Positions 4,935 through 11,620 of a stretch of DNA of 14,891 bases are shown here, one piece after another (position 1 is the stretch's first letter; every line of letters begins with the position of its first letter). The position numbers were made by a program, and so were the translations under genes. The stretch is from Clostridiaceae bacterium (GTDB lineage Bacteria > Bacillota > Clostridia > Oscillospirales > Butyricicoccaceae). The notes below the pieces were generated by a model that was given only the letters and a program-made list of their open reading frames with translations, was not told where the DNA came from and made no database searches. The stretch lies in contig JAGZOP010000047.1 of NCBI GenBank assembly GCA_018383195.1, positions 1 through 14,891 on the forward strand, in the 5' to 3' direction.

Positions 4935-6384
4935 AGTACGATGCCATGGCTTGTGCGGCTTCCAGCAGAGCTTTTTCCTCTTTTTGCTGTCGACGAAGTT
5001 CATCTGCACAATATTTGATCGGCACTTTTGCACAGGAGATTGCAAGTTCCAGCCATGCACTGGCAGTGGCTTTCTTCTCCACTTCAGTACGAATGCCTTC
5101 CACAGCATCTTTGGCCAGCACGCTCTGGAACTCCATGCCAATCTCAGTAGCGCGGGTTTTGAGCGACCCGCGATTCTGATGCGGGTGGATATGGCTTTGC
5201 AGGAATCGGGCGCCTTGTTCCTCTGTCAGTACGGTTCCCATCTGTCGGCACTCCCGCAGTACAACAGAGAGCGCCAATGCTGACATGGTTTCCATGTGAT
5301 CCATCGCTCGCTCGAAACGGCCCCAATGAAGGTCGTTCTGGTATTGCTGAAGCAAGCGCGGGATCTGGTAGGACGCCTGCTCCGGGCGAACTGCTTTACA
5401 TTTGGCCCCAATCCGCTCACATATCGTTCCTGCAACAATGAGCTGAGGGTGTTCCTCTGGCGGTTGCGGTTCCAGCCCATGCTGTTCTTTCAGATCTTCG
5501 TCCCAATCTTTGTTGGTCGAACGCAGCGGAGCGGACTGCGTATAGCCATGCTTACACAGAATGTCTGTGAGCCGTCCCGCTGCCTCGATCCCAGCCGCAT
5601 CATGATCCAGGCAGAGAATAATCTTTTGCAGCTTTGGATTCTGTTCCAGCATCCAGAGCATGGCGTGTTCCGCTGTACCACAGAGCGCCACATAGCTGTG
5701 TTGCTGCCAGTCCTCTGGGTACAAAGTAAGAAAAGCCAAGAGATCAATAGGTGCTTCGAACACATAGAGCCGGTCACTGGTCCCAGTCCAGTGAAAGCTG
5801 TGTCTGGGATCGCATCCTTCTACATTGCCACGGTAGCTCTTGCCCTGCGTATAGATGCCTCGTTTGTGGGCGTGGCGGGCAACGCCATGTTCATCGATTC
5901 CGACGAATACGGCATTATGATACTCCTTGGTCTTATCCTTGGACAATTCCCGGCTTTCATAGATCAGCCCTTTCTGGGCGAAGGCGTTGAGGATCTCACG
6001 ACTGATATGCCTCTGCTGGAGCAGATAGGCATACACCCGTCGCATTGTCTGGTTGGCGGGAGGCAAGGCAAATTCCTTCGGCTCCTCCCGTTCCTTTTTC
6101 TGCGCTGGTTGATATACCTCGCCTTTTTCACCACCAAGCAGGCGTGTCACCGCCTCGGGGTAGCTCAGTCCATAGAAGGTCTGTACAAAAGAGATAGGGC
6201 CTCCACCTTCCTCGGCCTCATGGTCGTACCACTCATTGCCGCGAACGGTAATGCTGTGATCGGATGCAAGGCGCTTGTCACGGCCGGATGGGATGAGCTT
6301 CTCACCTTGTCGCCGTAGAAATTCCACCAGGTCAACAGAGTTTGCCCGAAGCTTTTGCTCATCGGTGAAGTGGATGTAGGGCAT
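4933..6384 (-). CDS. TOPRIM primase-like protein with cysteine-less N-terminal domain
   Basis: The 483-residue protein has an N-terminal region (residues 1-84) with the outline of a CHC2 primase domain: DLVEFLRRQGEKL, then WYDHEAEEGGGPISFVQ and GLSYPEAVTRLLG. None of the zinc-binding cysteines is present. A middle region (about 112-200) matches the DUF3991 type. A TOPRIM domain follows, with E210 in YVFEAPIDLLAFL and D260/D262 in LCLDHDAAG. The C-terminal third is helical and contains LVEE-like charged stretches of no clear family. Such proteins are common in conjugative elements and are thought to prime or process the transferred single strand. The ATG at 6384 follows AGGAGGTG. It is followed downstream by the antisense mini-gene and then virD4. 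Confidence 0.85.
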   Translation of the reverse strand: MPYIHFTDEQKLRANSVDLVEFLRRQGEKLIPSGRDKRLASDHSITVRGNEWYDHEAEEGGGPISFVQTFYGLSYPEAVTRLLGGEKGEVYQPAQKKEREEPKEFALPPANQTMRRVYAYLLQQRHISREILNAFAQKGLIYESRELSKDKTKEYHNAVFVGIDEHGVARHAHKRGIYTQGKSYRGNVEGCDPRHSFHWTGTSDRLYVFEAPIDLLAFLTLYPEDWQQHSYVALCGTAEHAMLWMLEQNPKLQKIILCLDHDAAGIEAAGRLTDILCKHGYTQSAPLRSTNKDWDEDLKEQHGLEPQPPEEHPQLIVAGTICERIGAKCKAVRPEQASYQIPRLLQQYQNDLHWGRFERAMDHMETMSALALSVVLRECRQMGTVLTEEQGARFLQSHIHPHQNRGSLKTRATEIGMEFQSVLAKDAVEGIRTEVEKKATASAWLELAISCAKVPIKYCADELRRQQKEEKALLEAAQAMASY

Positions 6385-6394
6385 ACTGCACCTC

Positions 6395-6529
6395 CTACCG
6401 GTTTCTCCCTCGCAGTTTTCGATGGAATAGGACGGGCCTACGGCGGATCGGTTTTTGTTCTTTCAATTTCTGACCATTCTCTTTCTGAGTCCGCCCAGCA
6501 TGGAGCAGAAATTCATTAGTGCGTTTCAA
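6395..6529 (-). CDS. Tiny basic protein (44 aa, TTG start) after the relaxase
   Basis: A 44-residue frame fills the gap between the relaxase and the primase-like gene. The TTG start at 6529 has AAGGAGG (6537-6543), overlapping the relaxase stop, 7 nt upstream. The stop TAG at 6397-6395 merges with the AGGAGGTG of the next gene. This exact packing is typical of a real operon gene. The protein is very basic: it begins MKRTNEFLLHAG and ends RRRPVLFHRKLRGRNR, with no cysteine and no membrane segment. It could bind nucleic acid as a relaxosome or primase helper. The family is not recognised. Confidence 0.65.
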   Translation of the reverse strand: MKRTNEFLLHAGRTQKENGQKLKEQKPIRRRPVLFHRKLRGRNR

Positions 6530-6542
6530 AAAATAACCTCCT

Positions 6543-8687
6543 TTATTGCAGACCTATCTTTGGCTCATGGTCATCTGCCTTGTGACCCTGAGCAATTTTC
6601 TTCGCTTTGATTTTTCGTAAAAGTTTTCGGTCGACAGTAACCATAATGCCACCAGAGGGCAGCTGATTCTGTTCTCGGAAAATATTGGCCAGTGAATGGA
6701 ACAATGTGATAACCGCTGCAGCCGGTGATTGTCCCATAGGATCATCCATGTGCTTCAGATAATATTGAGCGTATTCATTACCCTGGCTCGCTGCCATCTG
6801 AAACCACTTGGCTGCACGATCCTTATCTTTCTCCACGCCTTTTCCAAGCAGATAGAGTTTTCCGAGAGCATACTGGGCATATTGGTTTCCATGCATAGCA
6901 GAAGCAGTCAACCAGTGGACCGCAGCAACTACATCCTTGGGAACATCCTCGCCCTGGAGCAGCAACTTGCCCAGCTGATATTGTGCGAACTGATGTTCCC
7001 GGCTCGATGCGCGTTTCAGCAGTTCCATCGCTTTGAGGCTGTCCTTCGGAACTGATTCTCCCTTGAGGTAGGCCATGGCCAAAGCATATTCCGCATGCAC
7101 ATTGCCTTGTTCCACTGATGCAAGCAGCCAACGAAGAGCAGAATTGGTATCCTGGGAGATGTCATCCGTTCCCTTTAACAGCAGTTTGCCTAAGTAGTAC
7201 TGTGCAAACTGGTTTCCATGCTCTGCAGCGTTTGTGATCCATTTCAGCGCGGCAGCCACATTTCTGGACAGAGCGGGATCATCACTGAGATACATCTTTC
7301 CAAGAGCAAAGGCGGCAAAGCTGTTCCCCTGCATCGCCGCAAGAGTGAACAGCTCTACCGCCTTTTGAACATCTTTTTCCACACCCTGTCCGTCACGATA
7401 GATTTTACCAAGTGCGTATTGGGTGCGAGCTTGTCCAGCCTCCGCCGCCTCTGGCGGATGCGACATGCTCTGGTTCATCTGCTCGTACACAAATAACTGT
7501 GCTTCTTCTGCATGTTCATCTGGATTTCCATCCCATAGATCGTCTGGGTGAAACACCTGTTGGTATTGTTCCAGCTTTACCGCTTCTAAGATGACGAGGT
7601 TCTTAATTCGCTTGAATTCTTTCTGCCCAGAGAGAGGCAGCCGCTCTGGCAGATTGTCTTTGTAGGTGCGTAGCACATCTTCCCGCAGTTCATACCACAG
7701 ATTGTATGCCGCAGCAACGCGAGGGTCTTTCGCAAGCTCGTCTACAACCTCATCTACCACTGCTTTCAAATCTGCTTTCAGATACCCATATTGTTTTTTG
7801 CCAGATAAGAACCGCAGGCGGTCAGCCAGATATTGCAGGAGTTCTTCAATGTGTTTATTTTGAACTGTCCCAGACTGCATCTGGTTAATCACTTCATTGA
7901 GGACTGTCTGAGCATCCACATTCAACTCGTTTCGGCGCTGTGTCTGTTTTTGATACAGCTCCGTCAGTTCCTGACGGAAGATTTCTTTTGCCAGTCCAGA
8001 CTTTATCTGCGTGATACCCTGTTTGGTCAGGAATCCTTTGGATGGATCTACACTGTAGCAGACCATGTGGACATGGGGATGATGCCCTTCATCGTGAAAA
8101 GCGGCATACCATCGGAAATCCGCCCAAGGAATCTTCATTGCCCGGGCCATCTCCATGGCATACTTGGAAAGCAACGCTTTCCATTCATCCGCCTTGTCAT
8201 AACCGAGCCTGGCGGCATCCTCCCGGCGCAGTGAAATGATAGGCAGCCATACATTGCCGGGGTGCGTCGAAACCGCTTCCGCTATCTGCGCCAGCACAAG
8301 ACTATCTTCCTCGCCGGTAAATAATCCGTGGGAGCCAATACGCTGTGCGCGAGGACGAGTCGCAATATAGTTCAAGTAGTTATCCATTTTTGCAATGCGA
8401 TCATAGTTGTCCTCCAGCGCACGGGTAATAAACTCTGATGCATTGGATCGGGTAGGTGTTGCTCGGTAGTCTTCATACTCAAACATTCCACGGCTGAGCG
8501 GAAAGTCACGGAGAATCTGTTCGATCATTTCTTTCTGGTTTATTGTAGCTGGCCATCCATTTCGACCGGGATCAATCCGGTCAACTCCACTGCGAGTCGC
8601 CATATACTGCACATAGTTTTCCAGATGTGAGCAAGCGGCAGATGTGCCACCTTTGATATAGGGACATTTGAAAATCAATCGCGGCAC
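6543..8687 (-). CDS. MOBP-type relaxase fused to Sel1-like repeats
   Basis: The 714-residue protein starts at GTG (8687) behind GAGGTGA. The relaxase half (residues 1-212) has two copies of a tyrosine motif, ENYVQYMATRSGVDRI (Y25/Y28) and DNYLNYIATRPRAQRI (Y104/Y107). It also has the metal-binding histidine motif HDEGHHPHVHM (H198, H205, H207), as in MOBP relaxases such as the MobP3 group. A helical linker spans about 213-419. From 420 to about 636 there are six Sel1-like repeats of about 36 residues (AQYALGKIYRDGQG, then AVELFTLAAMQGN types), which form a protein-binding solenoid. A basic tail (RKLLRKIKAKK) closes the protein. It would nick oriT and lead the strand into the recipient. The Sel1 part probably docks a partner. 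It sits 21 nt after the MobC-like gene. Confidence 0.92.
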   Translation of the reverse strand: MPRLIFKCPYIKGGTSAACSHLENYVQYMATRSGVDRIDPGRNGWPATINQKEMIEQILRDFPLSRGMFEYEDYRATPTRSNASEFITRALEDNYDRIAKMDNYLNYIATRPRAQRIGSHGLFTGEEDSLVLAQIAEAVSTHPGNVWLPIISLRREDAARLGYDKADEWKALLSKYAMEMARAMKIPWADFRWYAAFHDEGHHPHVHMVCYSVDPSKGFLTKQGITQIKSGLAKEIFRQELTELYQKQTQRRNELNVDAQTVLNEVINQMQSGTVQNKHIEELLQYLADRLRFLSGKKQYGYLKADLKAVVDEVVDELAKDPRVAAAYNLWYELREDVLRTYKDNLPERLPLSGQKEFKRIKNLVILEAVKLEQYQQVFHPDDLWDGNPDEHAEEAQLFVYEQMNQSMSHPPEAAEAGQARTQYALGKIYRDGQGVEKDVQKAVELFTLAAMQGNSFAAFALGKMYLSDDPALSRNVAAALKWITNAAEHGNQFAQYYLGKLLLKGTDDISQDTNSALRWLLASVEQGNVHAEYALAMAYLKGESVPKDSLKAMELLKRASSREHQFAQYQLGKLLLQGEDVPKDVVAAVHWLTASAMHGNQYAQYALGKLYLLGKGVEKDKDRAAKWFQMAASQGNEYAQYYLKHMDDPMGQSPAAAVITLFHSLANIFREQNQLPSGGIMVTVDRKLLRKIKAKKIAQGHKADDHEPKIGLQ

Positions 8688-8708
8688 AAGCTGTCACCTC
8701 ACTTTGCT

Positions 8709-9146
8709 TTATTCCTCGCCTCGCTGGTAATCAATCGCATCCTTGAAATTGATGCGGCCGTTGGTCTGCTTGACTTCACGGACAGCGCGGGCGCGGAGCT
8801 GGCGCAGATCCTCATCACTGATTTCCATACCAGCTGCCAGCACATTCATCATCATGTTGATCTCCACTGCCAGCTTGAAGAGTAGACGGGCGATTCGATT
8901 CTCACTGTCCTGAACAGTGCCGCGCATGGCTGCCACCAATGCAGGCGGCAAATACGCAGTAGCCTCCTCGCCAGAAAGATATCCCGCATAAAATTGAGCA
9001 GCTGTTTCAAGATAGTCGCTGCGGCTCTTGCAGTTATCCTGCTTCACCAGCTTATCCACGACCTCCAGTGTGGATGGATACAGCCAAACAGGGATTCTCT
9101 GCTTTGTCTCATTTGCCTTGGGAGCGGGGGTCCAGTCCTTACGCAT
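8709..9146 (-). CDS. MobC-like relaxosome accessory protein
   Basis: The 145-residue protein starts MRKDWTPAPKANETKQRIPVW at the ATG at 9146, which has GGAGGA 8-9 nt upstream. A start at 9179 would use sequence containing that ribosome binding site and is rejected. Residues 16-60 (KQRIPVWLYPSTLEVVDKLVKQ, then SRSDYLETAAQFY) fit a ribbon-helix-helix DNA-binding fold. Residues 85-105 (DSENRIARLLFKLAVEINMMMNVLA) match the second helical part of plasmid mobilization proteins of the MobC type. The gene stands directly between the candidate oriT and the relaxase gene, the usual place for the protein that binds oriT and recruits the relaxase. Confidence 0.82.
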   Translation of the reverse strand: MRKDWTPAPKANETKQRIPVWLYPSTLEVVDKLVKQDNCKSRSDYLETAAQFYAGYLSGEEATAYLPPALVAAMRGTVQDSENRIARLLFKLAVEINMMMNVLAAGMEISDEDLRQLRARAVREVKQTNGRINFKDAIDYQRGEE

Positions 9147-9185
9147 ATCATTTTCTCCTCCAATCTGTAGTAAAATCACCTATGA

Positions 9186-9206
9186 CGGGCATCTAAAAAA
9201 TGTCCG
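9186..9206. promoter_or_regulatory. Inverted repeat upstream of the MobC-like gene
   Basis: CGGGCAT (9186-9192) and ATGTCCG (9200-9206) pair with one G-T, with an A-rich loop. The site is 40 nt before the MobC-like start and shares the CTAAAAAA stretch with the direct repeat at 9274. It may be an operator through which the accessory protein controls its own operon. Confidence 0.35.
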
Positions 9207-9241
9207 CAATTGCTTGGAACACCGTATATCCTTGCATGTTC

Positions 9242-9349
9242 CGGCCACCTCTCACAGCCAAAAAGCAAGAAAACGGCCACCTAAAAAACGCTCCCCGACC
9301 CGCATTGCGGGGCGGTGTCAGGTGGCAGGTGGGCGCTTTGCGGCCACCT
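9242..9349 (+). repeat. Three direct repeats CGGCCACCT flanking oriT
   Basis: CGGCCACCT occurs at 9242-9250, 9274-9282 and 9341-9349. Inverted copies of its core (AGGTGG) lie at 9320-9325 and 9327-9332. Iterated short sites beside a nick region are typical binding sites for a relaxosome accessory protein. Confidence 0.6.
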
Positions 9350-9361
9350 GCTTTATCCTGC
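9293..9361 (+). other. Candidate origin of transfer (oriT) with RP4-type nick site
   Basis: The nick sequence TATCCTG|C (9354-9361, cut between 9360 and 9361) matches the MOBP consensus YATCCTG|Y known from IncP-type plasmids. Two bases upstream ends an 8-bp inverted repeat, GCAGGTGG (9325-9332) and CCACCTGC (9344-9351). Further left CCCGC/GCGGG (9299-9311) makes a small hairpin. This layout, inverted repeat then nic, follows the RP4 plan. It lies in the only long non-coding region of the block, next to the MobC-like and relaxase genes. A plus-strand nick would send the DNA right of 9361 first and the relaxase genes last, as is usual. Confidence 0.65.
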
Positions 9362-9512
9362 ATCGTTTTCAACCCCTCGGTTCACACCCCCAATACGGAG
9401 CAGAGCCCGGCCCGCATTTCAGGGCTGACTGCTATCCCTGTCGGCACACCGGCACAAAGCCCGCACACGGCGTTTCAAGCCGGTGGAGGGGTACGGATGC
9501 CAGCTCGGCGGC
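9362..9512. other. Non-coding GC-rich segment with long-range inverted repeats
   Basis: No supported gene lies here. Inverted pairs include ACCCCTC (9372-9378) with GAGGGGT (9486-9492) and CACCGGC (9447-9453) with GCCGGTG (9479-9485). TATCCCTG at 9433-9440 resembles the nick site with one extra C. The segment may belong to the oriT region. Confidence 0.4.
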
Positions 9513-9531
9513 AAAACGCCCCACAGGGGCG
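9513..9531 (-). terminator. Probable terminator of the upstream accessory operon
   Basis: CGCCCC (9517-9522) and GGGGCG (9526-9531) form a strong 6-bp stem with a 3-nt loop, followed on the minus strand by TTTTG (9516 downward). It lies about 30 nt after the stop of the 347-residue gene. The T-run is short, so it may only partly stop transcription into the oriT and mob region. Confidence 0.5.
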
Positions 9532-9563
9532 CACAGCGGGCCAACAGGGCGTTATCAGGCCGG

Positions 9564-10607
9564 TCACATCTGCGGCGTTTCCATCTCTGTGATCTCCGAT
9601 TCCATCTCTGCCGCAAACTCCAGCAGAGATTGCCCGTATTTTTCTCGGCAGTACTGGCCCATCTTGTCCAGGATCGCACTCTTTTCCTCGGCATTAAGCT
9701 GGTAAGCCATCTCGTAATCAAAGCCATCCTCACGGCAGAGGATGACTTTGAGAGCGTCGCATACCTGGCTGTTCTCCAGGTCATATTCGGCATAGATATT
9801 GAGCCAGTTGTTGTTGTCCGCCGAATCTACATGGGTTCCAAAGACCTCATCGGGATTGAAAGAGCAGTCCATGTAGAAGTTCAATCGGCCGTCGAGCTCG
9901 GAGATCTCGTCGGAAAAAATGATTTCCTCTGGACGCAATCTGCGTGAGCCGTGGAGCTCGACCGGAGTTTGCGTATGGCTGGTGAGCTGCTTGCCCTCCA
10001 GCCGGGAGAGGAAAATATTCCAGCGAACCTCCTTGTTCACATGGCCGCTCTTGTCCGCAAAGTAGGCGGCGGAGGACACATCTTTGAGCCGGAAGCTCTG
10101 CCAGCCATCCATAATATTGAGGGCGGAGAGAATTCCTTTGTCAAAGTCGATCTCCACCAGACCGGTGACTTTGCCGAAATTCTCCAGCCTCCATGCGGCC
10201 AGCTGCTCAAACCGCTGAGGTGAAATCTCCTCTGCACCATAGATACACCGGGCGAATCCCTTTTCTTTGTCACCGAATGTGCCGCGCACATAGCGTCGCA
10301 TGAGGATTGCCATATCCAAAAATTCCTGGCCGCTTTTGGTGGAGAGATAGTGTTCCTGCCCGTTCTCCGTGATGTGGAGTCCTGCATACCGGGCACTGGC
10401 TTCAGCGTTTCGCTGGCTTTCAAGCCGCTCGGCATCCAGCGCCTGTTGGATCTTCTCCTGCTGCTCCAGCGGAACACGCTGAGCGTAAAGTTCATTGAGC
10501 TGCTCCTGCATGGTTCTCTCGACGGTGGTTCCGTCTTCGGTCAGAGCCTGCTCCAGTGCGGCAAGCTGGCGCTTGTCCAGCCAGAGTTCGATAGAAACAG
10601 AGTCCAA
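9564..10607 (-). CDS. Mobile-element accessory protein with RHH-like N-terminus (347 aa, TTG start)
   Basis: The protein starts at TTG, directly after the TAA of the preceding gene, with GGAGGTGG just upstream inside that gene's end. Residues 1-46 (VSIELWLDKRQLAALEQ to LYAQRVP) align without gaps to residues 1-46 of the neighbouring small protein, suggesting a shared ribbon-helix-helix-like module. A charged helix (about 47-75) follows, then a globular part with KVTGLVEIDFDKGILSALNIMDGW at about 147-170. A second half (about 220-330) is rich in acidic and aromatic residues. I recall similar proteins in clostridial elements under an uncharacterised DUF name, possibly DUF6329, but am not sure. 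It has no catalytic motif. Its place beside oriT suggests DNA binding, regulation or a relaxosome role. Confidence 0.8.
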   Translation of the reverse strand: MDSVSIELWLDKRQLAALEQALTEDGTTVERTMQEQLNELYAQRVPLEQQEKIQQALDAERLESQRNAEASARYAGLHITENGQEHYLSTKSGQEFLDMAILMRRYVRGTFGDKEKGFARCIYGAEEISPQRFEQLAAWRLENFGKVTGLVEIDFDKGILSALNIMDGWQSFRLKDVSSAAYFADKSGHVNKEVRWNIFLSRLEGKQLTSHTQTPVELHGSRRLRPEEIIFSDEISELDGRLNFYMDCSFNPDEVFGTHVDSADNNNWLNIYAEYDLENSQVCDALKVILCREDGFDYEMAYQLNAEEKSAILDKMGQYCREKYGQSLLEFAAEMESEITEMETPQM

Positions 10608-10868
10608 TTACACCACCTCCTCGCTCACCGCAGTAGGCGTATCGACCGGAGCGCGGGGCTGGCGTTTGATGCGGGGGCGCGGAGGTTCAGCAGGTTCCTC
10701 CATGCTCTCGATATACTCACGGGTCTGAGCCGGAACATACTTTTCGTAGAGCCTGGCGAGAAAATCCTCCAGCTCCGTTTCCAAAGTCGTTTCCTTCTTC
10801 TCTGTATAGAACCGGAGCGCCCGCAGCTTTTCCGCTTCCATGTCGATGCTGATACTTGTTTTTTTCAT
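10608..10868 (-). CDS. Small ribbon-helix-helix-like protein (86 aa)
   Basis: The start is taken at 10868 (MKKTSISIDMEAEKLRAL) because GAGGAGG lies 6 nt upstream. The ATGs at 10874 and 10883 fall on or before that site. Residues 4-46 show a short strand (TSISID), then two helices (EKLRALRFYTEKK, TTLETELEDFLARLYEKY), the outline of a ribbon-helix-helix DNA-binding protein. The tail (47-86) is proline- and arginine-rich and probably disordered. It resembles a family I recall as DUF6103 of Firmicute elements (not certain). The stop codon directly precedes the TTG of the next gene, so the two are translationally coupled. Confidence 0.8.
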   Translation of the reverse strand: MKKTSISIDMEAEKLRALRFYTEKKETTLETELEDFLARLYEKYVPAQTREYIESMEEPAEPPRPRIKRQPRAPVDTPTAVSEEVV

Positions 10869-10879
10869 ATACATCCTCC

Positions 10880-11584
10880 TCACATAAACAGCTTCATGGC
10901 ACTCTCTGCTCTGGCACAGTCCGCGATTGCCTGGTCATACTGGACCAACAACTGAGGGTCTACGCCATCAAGAACCAGTTCTGTCCCGTAGGGACCGGGG
11001 CGCACAGCGGAAACCTTGGCATCCAGGAGTTCGGCAAACTGCTCCTTCCCGCGGTCGCTCAGCTGGGTCAGTTCTGCCGCAGGCACCCATCCGACATCGG
11101 CAGTGGTGTGGACCAGATACACATCATGCTCCGGCAGGCCGAGTTCCAGCAGATTCCTCAGCCGAATGGCAGGCTCCTGAGCGAGTACATTCAGTTCATG
11201 TTCGGGCAACGGTTTTGGAGCGAGGAACACCCTGGTCTGCGCGTGTTCGCCGCATTCGTAATCGATGCGCCGCCACTCACCGCCGCTGACAACCTGCAAC
11301 TCGCCCAGATGGCTGTACCGCCAATCACGACCAGTTTCCTTGCACCAGCGGATCACATGTTCGCTGACGCTGCCTTCCGTCCATTCAAAATTGAACAGAG
11401 TTTCACCCTGTTTTTTCAGCAAGTCCGTCCATTGGTTCCGGTCGGTAAACCCCAGACTATGCGCCACAATGGCCTGACACATGCGAATGGCCCAATCAGA
11501 AGGCTCGCTTTTGCTCTCATGTCTTTTTCTGAATTCCTCCAGCCGGGAGAGCAGTGCGAGCTGTTCAGGAGCTACATTTTTCAC
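10880..11584 (-). CDS. Uncharacterised conjugative-element protein (about 234 aa)
   Basis: Two starts are possible. The ATG at 11590 directly touches the AAAGGAGG ribosome binding site, which is too close. The GTG two codons later (11584) has a normal 6-nt spacing and is preferred (MKNVAPEQLALLSRLEEF). The protein is soluble, with no membrane segment or signal. It has an N-terminal helical part, then WTEGSVSEHVIRWCKETG in the middle. The C-terminal region (about 150-234) contains HDVYLVHTTADVGWVPAAEL, LTQLSDRGKEQFAELLDAKV and a Y-G-E-type stretch, as in other accessory proteins of clostridial elements. No function is known to me. Its stop is 11 nt from the start of the small RHH-like gene, in one operon with virB4 and the M23 gene. 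Confidence 0.8.
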   Translation of the reverse strand: MKNVAPEQLALLSRLEEFRKRHESKSEPSDWAIRMCQAIVAHSLGFTDRNQWTDLLKKQGETLFNFEWTEGSVSEHVIRWCKETGRDWRYSHLGELQVVSGGEWRRIDYECGEHAQTRVFLAPKPLPEHELNVLAQEPAIRLRNLLELGLPEHDVYLVHTTADVGWVPAAELTQLSDRGKEQFAELLDAKVSAVRPGPYGTELVLDGVDPQLLVQYDQAIADCARAESAMKLFM

Positions 11585-11620
11585 TTCCATCCTCCTTTCT
11601 CATCACTACGACTCGTGATT

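Noticed and set aside
5296..6318. Plus-strand open frame (340 codons)
   Set aside because: It is opposite the TOPRIM primase-like gene, without an RBS or recognisable motifs. It is a shadow of a GC-rich coding strand.
9242..9349. CRISPR-like array from the CGGCCACCT repeats
   Set aside because: Only three 9-bp copies with unequal spacing and no cas genes. They fit relaxosome binding sites.
9433..9440. Second nick-like sequence TATCCCTG
   Set aside because: It has an extra C relative to YATCCTG|Y and no inverted repeat directly upstream. TATCCTG at 9354 is a better match.
9200..9592. Open frames across the oriT region
   Set aside because: They pass through direct and inverted repeats and the nick sequence, show low-complexity Pro/Ala/Arg composition and lack an RBS. 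The region is better explained as oriT.
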